From JBBRHH01 sp963788015 (lineage in GTDB: Bacteria > Planctomycetota > Phycisphaerae > Tepidisphaerales > Tepidisphaeraceae): a DNA stretch of 64,000 nucleotides. Position 1 is the stretch's first letter; every line of letters starts with the position of its first letter. Positions 38,530 through 49,468 of the stretch are shown piece after piece. The stretch lies in the NCBI GenBank assembly GCA_963788015.1, contig CAWBEY010000001.1:62001-126000 (forward strand), given 5' to 3'. The notes below the pieces were generated by a model, which ran no database searches, was not told the origin of the DNA, and saw only the letters and a list, made by a program, of their open reading frames with translations. A program made the position numbers and the translations under genes.

Positions 38530-39828
38530 TTGCACAGCCCACCGGCTGCCAGTATCGCATACCTGAACACCCGCTACCCAAGCCTCTCCCACACCTTTAT
38601 TGAGCGGGAGATTCGGGCCGTGCGGGCGTCGGGATTGGAGGTGCACCCCTTCTCCATCCGCCGCCCTACCCCCAACGATTGCCTGGGCCCCGCCCACGCA
38701 TCAGCCGCCGACGAAACCTATTACATCTTCGACGGCATCACCAGCCTGATCCTTTCCCAATTCCTGGCGCTCTTCACCAGGCCCATCCGCTTCGTGCGCA
38801 CCATGTTCGTCGCACAACAATTGTCTCCCCCCGGCGTCATCGCCCGCACCCGCCATTTCGTCTATGCCTTGGAAGCCATCAAGCTCGCACGCGAGATGCA
38901 CAAACGCGGCCTGCGCCATGTGCATGTTCACATGGCCAACAACGGGGCGGCCGTCGCTTTCCTCACCTGCGTCTTCGACCGCTCCATCACCTACAGCATC
39001 ACCATCCACGGCTCCAACGAATTTTACGACGTTCACGGCGTCTCTCTCCAGAACAAAGTCGAGAACGCCCTCTTCGTCCGCTGCATCTCCAGCTTCTCCA
39101 AAGCCCAGATCATGGTCTGGTGCCGCCCCGACTTCTGGGACAAACTCCACATCGTGCATTGCGGCCTCGAAGTCGCAGATTTCCCGCCGCGCCCGCCACT
39201 CGCCGACGGCCCGCTTCGCATCCTTGCCGTCGCCCGATTTGACCCCATAAAAGGCCTCCCCCTTCTCCTCGAAGCCTGCCGCCAGCTTTCTGACGACGGC
39301 ATCGACTGGAAACTTGACCTGGTGGGCGACGGCCCGACCGGTGCAAAGCTCCAGGCAACCGCTCGCGAGCTTGGCATCAGCGACCGCATCCACTTCGCCG
39401 GCGCCGTCGGCCAGGACGCTATTCAAAAACACTACGACACCGCCGACGTGCTCGTCATCAGCAGCTTCATGGAAGGCATTCCCGTCGTGTTGATGGAAGC
39501 GATGGCCAAGCAGCTTGCCGTCGTCTCCACGAATATTGGCGGCATCCCCGAATTGATCGACCCCAACGTCAACGGCCTGCTCGTGCCCCCCGCCGCGCCC
39601 CAGCGACTGGCCTGCGCCCTCAAGCAACTTGCGCACGACCGACAGTTGACGGCTCGCCTCGGGCTCGCCGGCCGGCAGCGCATCCTGGAGCAGTTCGCCG
39701 CCGCCGATACCGGCTCTCATATGGTTGACCTCTTCAAACAGTATGGAATCCAGGCAAGCCCCTCAAAGACCACAGCGGTTGAAAGCCCGCTGCCGGGCGA
39801 GGTGGCCGTTCAGCGTGCGTCGGCCTGA
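38530..39828 (+). CDS. Family 4 glycosyltransferase
   Basis: This GT-B enzyme of 432 residues has the N-terminal acceptor fold (IAYLNTRYPSLSHTFIEREI) and a classic GT4 donor domain: LRILAVARFDPIKGLPLLLEAC, LVGDGPTGAKLQ, ISDRIHFAGAVGQDAI, then the EGIPVVLMEAMAKQLAVVST motif with the E-x7-E pattern. Such enzymes transfer sugars from nucleotide donors in exopolysaccharide or capsule assembly. A TTG start at 38530 fits GAGGTG a few bases upstream. It follows the deacetylase gene by 18 bases. Sugar specificity is unknown. Confidence 0.88.
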   Translation: MHSPPAASIAYLNTRYPSLSHTFIEREIRAVRASGLEVHPFSIRRPTPNDCLGPAHASAADETYYIFDGITSLILSQFLALFTRPIRFVRTMFVAQQLSPPGVIARTRHFVYALEAIKLAREMHKRGLRHVHVHMANNGAAVAFLTCVFDRSITYSITIHGSNEFYDVHGVSLQNKVENALFVRCISSFSKAQIMVWCRPDFWDKLHIVHCGLEVADFPPRPPLADGPLRILAVARFDPIKGLPLLLEACRQLSDDGIDWKLDLVGDGPTGAKLQATARELGISDRIHFAGAVGQDAIQKHYDTADVLVISSFMEGIPVVLMEAMAKQLAVVSTNIGGIPELIDPNVNGLLVPPAAPQRLACALKQLAHDRQLTARLGLAGRQRILEQFAAADTGSHMVDLFKQYGIQASPSKTTAVESPLPGEVAVQRASA

Positions 39829-39860
39829 ACCAAACCCACGGTGACTTGGAAATAGCGAGT

Positions 39861-40967
39861 ATGCCAGACGCCGGATTTCGCCCCACCCCGCGCGACTACT
39901 TTTTAATCGCCCTTGCGGCCTTCGCGCTTCGCGTGCTCATCGTCCTCTGCGTCCTTGGCCGCTATCACATCACCCTCACCGACTACGCCAACAAAGGTGA
40001 CGGCGAAAGCTACATCCACTACGCCCGCGCCATTCTCGGAGATCCCTCCGATCTTACCCAATACGACCAGCGCGTCTTCCCCGGCTATCCCGCTCTCATT
40101 GCCCTGCTCCACTGTGCCGGCATCCCTTTCCCATCGCCGCATTAAGCATCGACTGGATATCCGCTGCCTTCGCAGCCGCACTCGCGGCCCGCCTCTTCCA
40201 CGACCGCCGCATCGGCTGGGCCATGGTGATGCTCATCCCGCATTACCTCATCAACTCGTCGCTCGCCATGACCGAAGCCCCGCTGCTCGCGCTCACGCTG
40301 GGCGCATTGGTGCTCGTCACCTCCGGCCGCTTCGCCCTCGCCGGCCTCCTCTTTGGCTTGGCCGGTCTTGTCCGACCCATGGCCTGCTTCGCCCTGCTCG
40401 GTGCATTGCTTTATTCCGCCCTCACCAACCGCTTCCGCAAAGGCCTATCTACCGCCCTCATCGCCGCAGCCGTCGTCGGCCTCGGCATCGCCATCCTCCA
40501 CCACTACACCGGTGACGCCTTCCGCGGCATCCGCATCTACCACAACTCCCCCGGCCCTACGCCGGCCGCATGATCCTCTGGCCCTTCGAGTCCCTCCTCC
40601 TCACCCCCTTCCGCGAAACCGTGCCGGCGTGGAAAGTGCCTTATGTCTGGCTACACGTTGCCTTCGTCCTGAGCACTGCGCCATCCTCACCAGAAAATTC
40701 CTCGCCGACTCGCGCGCCCACCCACAGCATCCCATTGATTCGCCCGCCACCCTCACCCCCATCGCCTGGCCATGGCTTTTAGGCAACACGCTCTTCGTCC
40801 TATGCATCGGCAGCGGCTGGGGATTCAACCACTTCCCCCGCTTCAACATCCCCGCCCAACCCGCCCTCTTCTACGCCTTGTCCCCCCTGCTTCCGCGTCA
40901 CTGGATCTGGTGGGCCCTCTTCACCGCCGGATCCTTCGCGACGGCCGTGTTCACAGTCATGCATTAA
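39861..40967 (+). CDS. Multipass membrane protein, probable GT39/DUF2029-like glycosyltransferase (three apparent frameshifts)
   Basis: From ATG 39861 the sequence has a hydrophobic helix (FLIALAAFALRVLIVLCVLG), an acidic loop with DGESYIHYARAI, then repeated hydrophobic helices (LIAAAVVGLGIAILHHY) to a stop at 40967. This layout fits C-type membrane glycosyltransferases or a polymer-related membrane protein. Frameshifts near 40135, 40560 and 40685 must be bridged. Context after the deacetylase and GT4 genes supports a role in surface polysaccharide assembly. The exact family is uncertain. Confidence 0.55.
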
Positions 40968-41167
40968 TAAGTTTTCAGAGATCCGGGTGTTTCCCGCAAA
41001 TCGGCCATTTTCGGCGAGGACAATGACGTCAAGCAGCGTCGGCAATAAACGTTCAGGTCAGCGAATTCATCCGGCGAGGGCAAGTTGTCGGGGCGGGTCC
41101 GGCGCGAGTCGGCCGGTGCGATCGGGTTCGCGCCGGCAGGGCGGGGCGGCAGTGCTTTTTCGCCCGT
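40968..41167. other. Convergent intergenic region, nothing recognised
   Basis: About 200 bases between converging genes. No hairpin with a T-run and no gene are supported. Confidence 0.4.
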
Positions 41168-44100
41168 TTACCTGAACTGAAACCAGTTGAAGTTGGCGAC
41201 AAAGCCGCTGGAGGCGTTGGTGTCGAAGACGATCTTGAGGGTGTGCTGGCCTTGGTGGAGGACTGCTCCGTTGACGGTGAGCGTGCTCCAGGTGGTCCAG
41301 CCTTTGGCGCTTGCGGTGGGGATGGTGATGGGGCCGGTGACTTTGAAGCCGGATTCGTCTTCGATGTGGAAGATGCCGCCGGCTGTCGCGGTGGAAAGGC
41401 GGATGTCTAAGGCAAAGGTGCCGGCGGCCGGGACGTTGACGTTGTATTTGAGCCACTCGCCTGCCTTGACGTAACCGATCGCGTAGCCGTTGCCCGAATC
41501 AGTGGTGGTCTGGATGTCTACGCCGCTGCCAGGCCGGTAGTTGGCTCCGCCGGCGTTTGCCGAATCGGTATCGTGGTAGGCGACGCCTTCCGCGCCAGAG
41601 TTGAAGTCGGTGAACTGGAGCTTGCCCGGGAGGCTGGGCAGGGCGGGGGCGGCGAGGCGCAGGCCAGCATCTGCTGCGCTAAACGGGCTGGGGCCGGTGG
41701 AGTTCCTGGCTTTGGCGAAGTAATAGTAGGTGGTGCCGACGGCTGCGGTGGTGTCATCGTAGACAGGGCTATTGAGATCTGCTGTATTGAGCTTGATCGC
41801 AACTGTGGAATCGTTCGTGGTCGAGCGGTACAGGTCGTAGGCGGTGGCGCCCGATGTGGTGTTCCAGGTGACGTGGATCTTGTCGATGAGAGTGTCGCTG
41901 GCGACTACTCCGGTGGGAGCGGCCGGGAGGGTCGGGGGAGCGGGTGGGGCTGGGGGAACAACAGCATTGAACTGCAGCCAGTTGAAGTTGGCGACATAGC
42001 CGGTGGAACCATTGGAATCGAAGAAGAGGCGCAGGGTGTGCTGGCCGGCGGTGAGGGCGAAGGATTTGCTGCTAATCGTCTTGTAAGCGGCCCAGTTGGC
42101 GGTGTTGAAGTTGGTGAGGGGGCCGGTGAGGTTTGACGTTCCTTCCTGGAGGTGGAAGGCTCCGCCAGTGCCTGGGGCGGTCAGTCGGAAGTCTACCGCG
42201 TAGGCGCCGGCGGTCGGGACATTGACGGTGTAGTTGAGCCACTCGCCGGCCTTAACGGAGTCGACGACGTTGCCGCCGCCGGCGTCGGCGGTGGTTTCGA
42301 AGTCGACGCCGGTGGTGGGGCGGTAGTTGGACGAGCCCGTGTTTTTGGATTCGGTGTCGTGATAGGCGACGCCTTCGGCGCCATTGTCGAAGTTTTCGGC
42401 TTCGATGCGGCCGGGGAGATTGGGGTAGACGACAGTAGCGCGGGTGCCGAAATCTCCTGCGCTGAAGTTGCCGGGGCCGGCGGAGTTCTTTGCTTTGACG
42501 AAGTAGACGTAGGCCGTGCCGGCGAGGGCCGTGGTGTCGTCGAAGGCGGGGGTGGTGAGGTCAGCGGTGTTGACCTTCGCAGCGGTCGAGGAGTCGTTGG
42601 TGTTGGAGCGGTAGAGGTCATAAGCGGTTGCGCCTGTGGCGGCGGTCCAGGTGATGTGGACTTTATCGCTGTAGGTGTTGTCGGAGGCGGTCACTCCTGT
42701 GGGGGCAAGGGGAGCGGTGATTGGGGGTGGGGGAGCGACTGGGTTGAACTGCATCCAGTTGATGTTCCCCACAAAGCCGCTGGAGCCGCTGGTATCGAAG
42801 GCGAGACGAAAGGTGTGGAGGCCTGCGGTGAGGCTGATGCTATTGCTGGTGATGGTGCGGAAGGTCGACCAGTTGGCGGTGTTGAAGTTGGTTAGGGGGC
42901 CGGTGAGGTTTTGGGTTCCTTCCTGCAAATGAAAAGCGCCGCCGGTGCCGGGGGCGGTGAGACGCAAGTCGATGGTGTAGTTGCCTGCGGTGGGGACGCT
43001 GACGGTGTAGTTGAGCCACTCGCCGGCTTTGGTGTAGTCGAGGAGGTAGCCGTTGCCAGAGTCGGTGGTGGTTTCGAAGTCTACGCCTGTGCCTGGGCGG
43101 TAGTTGGCTTGGCCGAGGTTGGTGGATTCGGTGTCGTGGTAGGCGGTGCCTTCTGGGCCGGTGTCGAAGTTTTCTGCTTCTATGCGGCCTGGCAGGCTTG
43201 GGTAGCTGACTGCACGGGAGCCGGTTGCGGACGGCGACACAGCACTCGTCCCGGCCGCATTGCGCGCTCGGACCCAGTAGTAGTAGGTGGTGCCTGCAAC
43301 AGCGGTGCGATCCTGATAGACACTGGTTGACACGTTTAGGAGCAGGCTAGCGGATGCTGAATTGTTGGTGGTGCCGCGGAGAATGTCGTAGCTCGCCGCA
43401 CCGGCTGACGCACCCCAATTCAAGCTTACATAGTCTGTAGATGTGCCAACCGACGCGGAGAGTGTCGCCGGCGCATCTGGCGTTTTTAGAGTTACGACGA
43501 CACTGAGCGGTCGAAAGACGGTGTTGGAATTGGAGTCGTTCACCCCCATGCTCTGCGTCCCGGCTGTGTGGAACGTGACGTTGAAGGTGTGGGAGCCGTT
43601 GTCGTCGGCGGTAAAGGTGTACTCAGGCGGCAGATCTGCGAACGCGTCGGCGCTGCTGAAATGGACTTTGCCGGTGTAGCCGGTGTTCACGGTGCCGTCG
43701 GGATTGTGTGCCGTGACGGTAAATGAGGTGGCCACGCCAAGCGGCGTTGCGGCGTCCAATCCGTCGATCGTTAGTAGCGGGCGGTAGATGAATGTGGGTC
43801 CGGTGGCCGCGGAATGATTGGTGATGGTGATGATCGACTCCATCGAGGCCGTTGTCTGGAAGGTCGAATTGGAAAAGAAAAGAACGTGATAGTCCCCATC
43901 GGGAAGCGACGTCATGGTATATGTAGTTCCGCCGTCGGAAAGGTTGGCAATGACGTCCGGCTGGTCCACTCTGCCATCGTTATTCACATCCAGATACGCC
44001 AGCACTTGTGCATCGTTGCCTTCCCCGTTGTCAGCGATCCCGTTGCCATTTGTATCGCAAAAAACCCTGCCGGAAACTGAGCCGGTCAGATCGCCAAAAT

Positions 44101-46178
44101 CGTAGCCGGTCAAGACTGCGTGGTCGCCGATGGTAATGGTGTAACTGCCCTCGCTGGGCTGGGAATTAACAGAACCTACGGGTAGCACCTGTCGCACGAC
44201 GTATGTGCCGGCTCCCGGCACGACCAGGTTGTACTCCCCATTCGATACGGCGGCTGGTTCGTTGGAGTCCAGGCTGCCATTACCATTTAGATCCGCGTAC
44301 ACTTTTTGTGCGCACCAGCCACCCACCATCGGCCAATCGATCGTATTTGCCGTTTGCATTTAGATCTGGATAGACGAGTCCATTGATGACTGATCCCTGC
44401 GTCAGTGCAAAATCGACCGTCGTGGCGCGGACAACCGGGTCCAATGTTAGTGGAACAGTTCCATCTCGCATCGAATAGCCGCTCGAAGGAGCCACAGTCA
44501 CCCAGCCATTCTTCGCCTCGATCCGCAAACTCGCGTTGCCGGATTTCAGTCCTACCAGGGAATAGTGTCCAGCGTCATCGGTGGTGGCAGCGGTTTCTCC
44601 ATCGTCCAACGAATGGTCGCCGTTCGCATCCAGATAAGCCTTGAAGCCTTGGAGCGGCGGTTCATCGTCCTGTTGCTCGCCATCGCCGCTGACGTCATTG
44701 AAGACGGTGCCTGAGATGGAGTAGGTGTGATCCGCATTTGCAAAGTTGATCCCGGCGACAGCGTGCCCGTGGATCAGATGGATTGGTGCGGGCGATGGCG
44801 TGGTTAGCGACCAGTCGGCGGGCGCTACTTCTCGAACGATATAATCCCCGGTGGGAAGATTTGAGAAGACGTAGTTGCCCACATCGTCGGTGAGGGTGCT
44901 TTGCTCGCCATGATCGAGCTGCCCATCATTGTCGGCGTCGATATACACCGTCCAACCTTTTAAACCGGGTTCGTAAAGTCCTGCATCGCCGTCACGGTCT
45001 GCGTCATTGAAAACGTTGCCTGAAAGCTGGGTTGTTGATGTTGTCGCCAAATCGCCAACGAGCAGGTTGGCAACGGGAGAGCCCAGGCCGGCTACCAGGT
45101 CATATCCGGGGGCTGCTCCATCGCCGGTGGTGATGTCGTGGAAGTCGGTGCTGGGGAGTTGATAGAGATAGGGGAGGGTTTGGCTGACGCCGTCAAGTGT
45201 TTCGAGGCCGGCGGCGACGCGGCCCTGGTTGGCGACGGCGATCAATGCTGCCCACGCAGGCGCGGCGAAACTGGTGCCGGCCGAAACGGTCCATGGGGTA
45301 TCGGATCCGTTGTTGAACGAGTCGTAGACGGCCGGCCCTGTGTTTGGATCGGCTACGAAAGAGACGTCGGGAACAGTGCGTTGCGTAGCGCTTTGGGTGA
45401 GCAATGCCTGGTACGCGGGCTTGGATACAAAGGTGCTGATGCTGCCGTCGGTGGTGCCCCATCCAGTCTCGCCGGCGTATTCGCCGTTGGCGAGAGTTAG
45501 TGCCGTTCCGCCGACGGAGACTACATTGGGTGAACTTGCAGGATAATTGCCGCCGAAGGTGAGGTCGCCTTTGGAGGCGACGAAGGTGACGCCGTTGTGG
45601 CCAGTTGGAGTGGTGAAGATGGTGTCAGTGCGCGCATTGTCCAGCAGGAGTTGAGATCCGAAACTCATGGAGACGACGGAGACGCCTGTCCACGACCTGG
45701 CGAATGCGGCGGCATGGGCCAGGAATTCGGGACGTTCTGTTTCGATGAGGAGAATTTTGGCTTTGGGCGCCAGGGCGTGAACCCATTCGACGTCCAGGGC
45801 GCTTTCGTTGGCCCAGGCCGGATTGCTCGGCCAGTTGGGAATTCCTCCGTAGTCGGTCAGTTTTTCAAACGACGGGGGATCTACAATGCCGAATTGCTGA
45901 TCGAACATGGCAAGGTCACTGCTTCCAAAATTTGCGGACGTGCTGTTGACCAAGCGGGGGTTGTCGTAGGCGGAGACGATTGCGATGATCTGGCCGGCCC
46001 CGTTGCCGACAATCGATCCATTGCCGAAGGTGATGTGGTCGATCCCATAAGCGTGACGGATCTGGTCGGGGGTGAGGCCGACCGGGGTTGCTGAGGAAAG
46101 CATCTGCCGCGATTCCAGAACTTCAACGCAAGCGCAGTACAATCGAGTGGCGCGATTACGTCTGGACGGATGTGTCAT
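41168..46178 (-). CDS. Very large secreted S53 (sedolisin-like) peptidase with SdrD-like, Ig-like, and FN3-CBM6 repeats (one apparent frameshift)
   Basis: ATG 46178 starts a protein of about 1670 residues. Residues 20-28 (VLESRQMLS) match an N-terminal motif common on planctomycete exported proteins. The S53 domain follows: catalytic E125 and D129 (NESALDVEW), oxyanion Asp205 (SKGD) and Ser303 (AGTSFAAP), with the C-terminal calcium-site region (DITTGDGAAPGYDLVAGLGSP). Four SdrD-like beta modules follow (NDADRDGDAGLYEPGLKGW and similar), the third interrupted by a frameshift near 44315. An Ig-like region and three FN3-CBM6 pairs (PGRIEAENFD, AGEWLNYTV, NWMQFN) end the protein. S53 enzymes cleave proteins at acidic pH. 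The carbohydrate-binding repeats suggest anchoring to glycans. Confidence 0.85.
41171..43490 (-). repeat. Three tandem FN3-CBM6 coding repeats of about 760 bases
   Basis: Three copies within the S53 gene: about 43490-42735, 42720-41960 and 41940-41171. Each encodes an FN3 domain starting with an APTGV-like segment (APATL in the first) and a CBM6 domain ending in NW(M/L/F)QF. DNA identity is high enough to see shared stretches (for example around the YHDTES/YHDTDS coding region). Such repeats can recombine or be mis-assembled. Confidence 0.75.
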
Positions 46179-46689
46179 GGATTCGTGATTCTTGAATGAG
46201 GAGTGTAGCGGCTGCAGGGAGCTGGCCGCCCTCTTGCCCGACTTGTTGCCCCACGGCAGTGCGAGGATGTTAACAGGTGCCATACCCCGTTACATCAGTA
46301 CATCTACTGAACCGACCCGCATCGGCAGTCTCTCTGGATTGGCCCTCTCGATGTTTTCAGGCTCGATTCCTGATCATCACTCGCTGAATTCCTGTTTCCA
46401 TCGTCGCGCCGCTGCCTCGCCGCCGACCCCACCGACAAACTCGACATCCCCGCCACGCCGGCTACTGGCTCCGCAACGAAAGTGGTAAACCTCACCAAAA
46501 AGTTCCAACGCAGAAAAGGGGAATCAGTAGATCAGTGCATTTTTCACCAGTTCCTGCTCCTTCGAGAGTCATTCAGTACACCAGCACCTTGTCACACCCT
46601 TGCATCAACCGCCCAACGTCTGTTTTACCCACCGGTCGCTCCACAGGTGCAACACACGCGGAAGAACGGAGCCCCATGGTCATGCTGGT

Positions 46690-46708
46690 TTTTAATTGTC
46701 GCTGGACA
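46690..46708 (+). repeat. Solitary IS21 terminal motif
   Basis: TTTTAATTGTCGCTGGACA matches, base for base, the IS21 end at 6936-6954, but no transposase lies nearby. It is probably the right-end scar of a lost copy, or a target of one-ended transposition. Confidence 0.65.
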
Positions 46709-46800
46709 GGCCACGCCTCCGCGCCCACAACGCGCCCACCTCCACAGATTCCAACTGACCCACCCGCAAACCCAATCCCATATTTTTAGTTGCATCAACG

Positions 46801-46841
46801 AGAACGGACGGCCCTCAAGGAGCCGTCCGTTCTATTTTTTT
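46801..46841 (+). terminator. Strong intrinsic terminator
   Basis: A 12-base perfect stem (AGAACGGACGGC with GCCGTCCGTTCT, 9-base loop) is followed by ATTTTTTTT. It is oriented for plus-strand transcripts. The reverse strand has the A-run before the stem, so it might also serve the minus-strand gene that ends at 46857. Confidence 0.75.
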
Positions 46842-46856
46842 TCGCACCACGCTAAA

Positions 46857-48670
46857 TCAAACCACGTCAGGCGGCGGTTCAATCGGCGGCGTCGGCGGCG
46901 GCGCTTCAATCACGTGTGCCCCGCCGCCCAGTGGCGGCTCGATCACCGGTGACGGTGTTATTGGCGCCGGCGTTGGCGTGCTGGCCACCGTCGGGCTTGC
47001 GGTTGTCTCCGAAAAATCTTCTTCGGGCTGCTCCAGATACACATCATCCATCTCCGTCGCATCCACGTCGTTGCGGAGCAGATAATAAATGAGCGTGTTC
47101 ACCGAGAAGTAGAAGCTCATTACAAACGCGCCCATCATCGAAATGGTCAGGTAAACCCAGATCGCGATCAACGTCGCGCCCAGCCAGTGCCCGCCGCTCA
47201 GGGCGCTGTTCTCGGGCATGTACGGCAGGTTCCAGAACTGCGGCCCACCCCACATCACCGGCCACAGCGCTTGGTAGTTGTCAGCGCTTCGGAAAATCCA
47301 CCACCCGACAAAGTAATGCGTCAACGCCAGCGTCAGGTAGATAAACAGCCGCACAAACAGGTAGGACAACGCGCCGTACACGATGGCCAGCAGCGTGTAA
47401 AACAGCATCCGCCACGGCCGGGCGTACACGTAGCTGAACGAGCGACTGATGGCGTCAAAGCTGTCGGAGCCTTCGACCGCAATCGTCGGATACATCAAGT
47501 CAAAGCCGCCAACGGTTCCCAGCAGGACCAGCGTCATTACAAACCCGGCCGCGATGGCCAGGAAGAAGACGATGCCCACGATGGGCGGGCCCACCAGCGG
47601 GATGTTCACAATCAGGCCGCCAATCGCCACCAGAATCCCAACCACCAGAACGATGGCCAGCGGAATAAGCGGGGCGAAAAAGAAGCTCAGGAACTTGCCC
47701 ATCGAGAACTTGAGCGCCTGACGAATGGAGATCTTCTCTTCCCGCGCGATATGCACGGCCGCGACGCGTGTGATCGCGCCGCCAAAAATCGCCCACACCG
47801 CCAGGAACAGGATAAACCACGGGATGAAATAACCCGGGTGATACCGCAGCGCCCACGACGGGCCAACGGCAAAGAAGCGCACGACAGAGATCAGCACTCC
47901 CGGCGGTTCGACCAAAGCCTGCGCCGCCCCCGCCCTCGCCAGAGCGGCCATCGCCCGGCTGTTGGGGATCGAACCCTCGTCCACACCCGCCAGCGCCTCG
48001 CTCCGCGAGCGCATTCCGCCAGTCCAGTTCCAATCCAGCACGCCTTTGACGACGTCATTGATGCGCGAAATCTCATAACCCAGATACAGATCGAGCAGCG
48101 ATTCGCCCTTGATTTGCCGGGCCGCGCAAGCTGCCCATCAGCGCGGTCGTATGCCGCCGACACCGTCTGGCGCCGCGCATCATCCGCATCCTTCTCCGCC
48201 TTCTTACGAGCTGCCGAATCTGAGTTCTTGGCCGCCTCGATTGCCTTCGTGTGCACGTCCTCGGCCGCCTTGGCGGCGTCGGTGCGCGTGGCGACGATCT
48301 TGTCCTTCAGCTCGCCGTACTTCTCTTCCTTCTCCGCGGCTTTTTTGGCGTCATCGGCGTTGTTGAGGACCTTCTGATCCAGCAGCATCTGCGCGTACCG
48401 CTGCTCAACGTCCGTGCGCGCGGCCGCCCGCGCCTTCGGGAAGCGAATCCCCCATCGATTCGTAAAGAGACACCTCGTTGGGCACGCCTCTGGAGTGCGC
48501 CCCCACATTGCGTCTAAAATCCGTCCGCCGGCGTACACAATGGTGATGGCGATCAGCGCCAGCACCAACTTCGAGGGGTGAATTGCGACACGAAATCCGC
48601 GAAAGATATGCGTCCACGGAAACGTCTCACGCCAATTGATCCCACGGATCACGTGCGGTTCATCCGCCAT
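46857..48670 (-). CDS. Multipass membrane protein with helical cytosolic insert (frameshifts)
   Basis: ATG 48670 (GGAG upstream) starts MADEPHVIRGINWRETFPW. A first membrane helix (LVLALIAITIVYAGGRIL) is followed by an Ala/Lys/Asp-rich helical insert (KAAEKEEKYGELKDKIVATR) and then at least six membrane helices (PWFILFLAVWAIFGGAI to WVYLTISMMGAFVMSFYFSV). A proline-rich tail ends the protein. Indels near 48495 and 48440 compensate each other; another near 48125 joins the two halves. About 600 residues. I recognise no family. It is last in the chaperone cluster and has its own promoter. Confidence 0.6.
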
Positions 48671-48755
48671 GGGCCGTAGCTCCTTTCCCTTCGTAAAATC
48701 ACGTGGAAGCGGTTGCTCGTTGCACGTTCTTCCGCATCCACCCACATTGCTCAGC

Positions 48756-48783
48756 ATTATAGTGCTAACGCTAAGTCGAGCAA
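48756..48783 (-). promoter_or_regulatory. Sigma70-type promoter for the membrane protein gene
   Basis: On the minus strand TTGCTC (48783-48778), a 16-base spacer and TATAAT (48761-48756) form a close match to the -35/-10 consensus. Transcription would begin near 48749, about 80 bases before the ATG at 48670. The adjacent TTAGCACT resembles half of a CIRCE site but the second arm is missing. Confidence 0.6.
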
Positions 48784-48836
48784 CTATCGTATTCTGCCGC
48801 GCAAACCTATCCACTGTTTGACGCCTGAATCTCCGC

Positions 48837-49031
48837 CTACTCCTCCAAATCGCCCGGCGGCATCTCCCCCTCATCATCCTCCTCACGCACCGGAATCTGA
48901 TACTTCCCGTCCAGCCATCTTCCCAGATCAACCAGCTTGCACCGCTCGCTGCAGAACGGAAATGCCTTGCGATCGCTCGCTGCATCGGCCGAGTCGATGC
49001 TCTTGCCACAGATGGGGCATTTGGTGGTCAT
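48837..49031 (-). CDS. yacG: YacG-type zinc-ribbon DNA gyrase inhibitor
   Basis: The 64-residue protein begins MTTKCPICGKSIDSAD and continues FPFCSERCKLVDLGRWLDG, the four-cysteine YacG zinc finger with the LGRWL motif. An acidic tail follows. YacG binds GyrB and blocks gyrase in enterobacteria; that role is assumed, not shown. It starts 11 bases after the fmdB stop and is translated in the same direction. Confidence 0.8.
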   Translation of the reverse strand: MTTKCPICGKSIDSADAASDRKAFPFCSERCKLVDLGRWLDGKYQIPVREEDDEGEMPPGDLEE

Positions 49032-49041
49032 CTCGCCACCA

Positions 49042-49443
49042 TCACTTCTTCCCACGCTTCGATGAATCTTTCGACTCAGGCGGAGGGGGCGGCGGGGGTG
49101 GCGGTGGCGATGTGGCCGGGGCCGCCGCGGGTGCGCTACCCTTATCAGTTCTCGCCTGCCCACTCGCCGCCTCGCCAGCGGCCGGCTTTTTTTCCGTGCC
49201 CTCCGTCTTCGCGTCCGCGCTTGCCGGCGCATCCGCCTTGGCTTTGTCCTTGTATCCCTCCGAGCGATAATCGGTAATGTAAAACCCACTCCCCTTGAAA
49301 ATCAGGCCCGCACCCATCCCAATCAATCGGCGCACCTTGTTCTTCCCGCACGTCGGGCATTTCTTGATCGGCGCGGCCATGATCGACTGAAATCGCTCAA
49401 AGGCCGCACCGCACGCATCACATTTGTATTCGTATGTTGGCAT
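49042..49443 (-). CDS. FmdB-family zinc-ribbon regulatory protein
   Basis: MPTYEYKCDACGAAFERFQSI followed by CPTCGKNKVRRLIG is the FmdB zinc ribbon. The GSGFYITDYR segment is also conserved. The C-terminal half (about residues 62-133) is a low-complexity Lys/Ala/Pro region with a run of ten prolines and a basic end. Function of the family is unclear, though it has been linked to gene regulation. It lies between grpE and yacG, 25 bases after grpE. Confidence 0.85.
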   Translation of the reverse strand: MPTYEYKCDACGAAFERFQSIMAAPIKKCPTCGKNKVRRLIGMGAGLIFKGSGFYITDYRSEGYKDKAKADAPASADAKTEGTEKKPAAGEAASGQARTDKGSAPAAAPATSPPPPPPPPPPESKDSSKRGKK

Positions 49444-49468
49444 CAGTGTCCATTGTGTTTCACACCCC

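Larger units (their letters stand above)
46179..46856. other. Intergenic region with an IS21 end relic and a terminator
   Basis: No complete gene. On the plus strand near 46420-46510 a short open stretch (DPTDKLDIPATPATGS, KVVNLTKKF) looks like the tail of a decayed gene. It also contains a lone IS21 end motif and a strong hairpin, listed separately. The promoter of the S53 gene should lie at its left end. Confidence 0.45.

Noticed and set aside
38701..39720. 339-residue minus-strand open frame opposite the GT4 gene
   Set aside because: Gly/Val/Asp-rich shadow; the plus strand encodes an unmistakable GT4 enzyme.
48756..48775. CIRCE heat-shock operator near GTTAGCACT
   Set aside because: Only one half-site (TTAGCACT) is present; the inverted arm GAGTGCTAA at the right spacing is missing.
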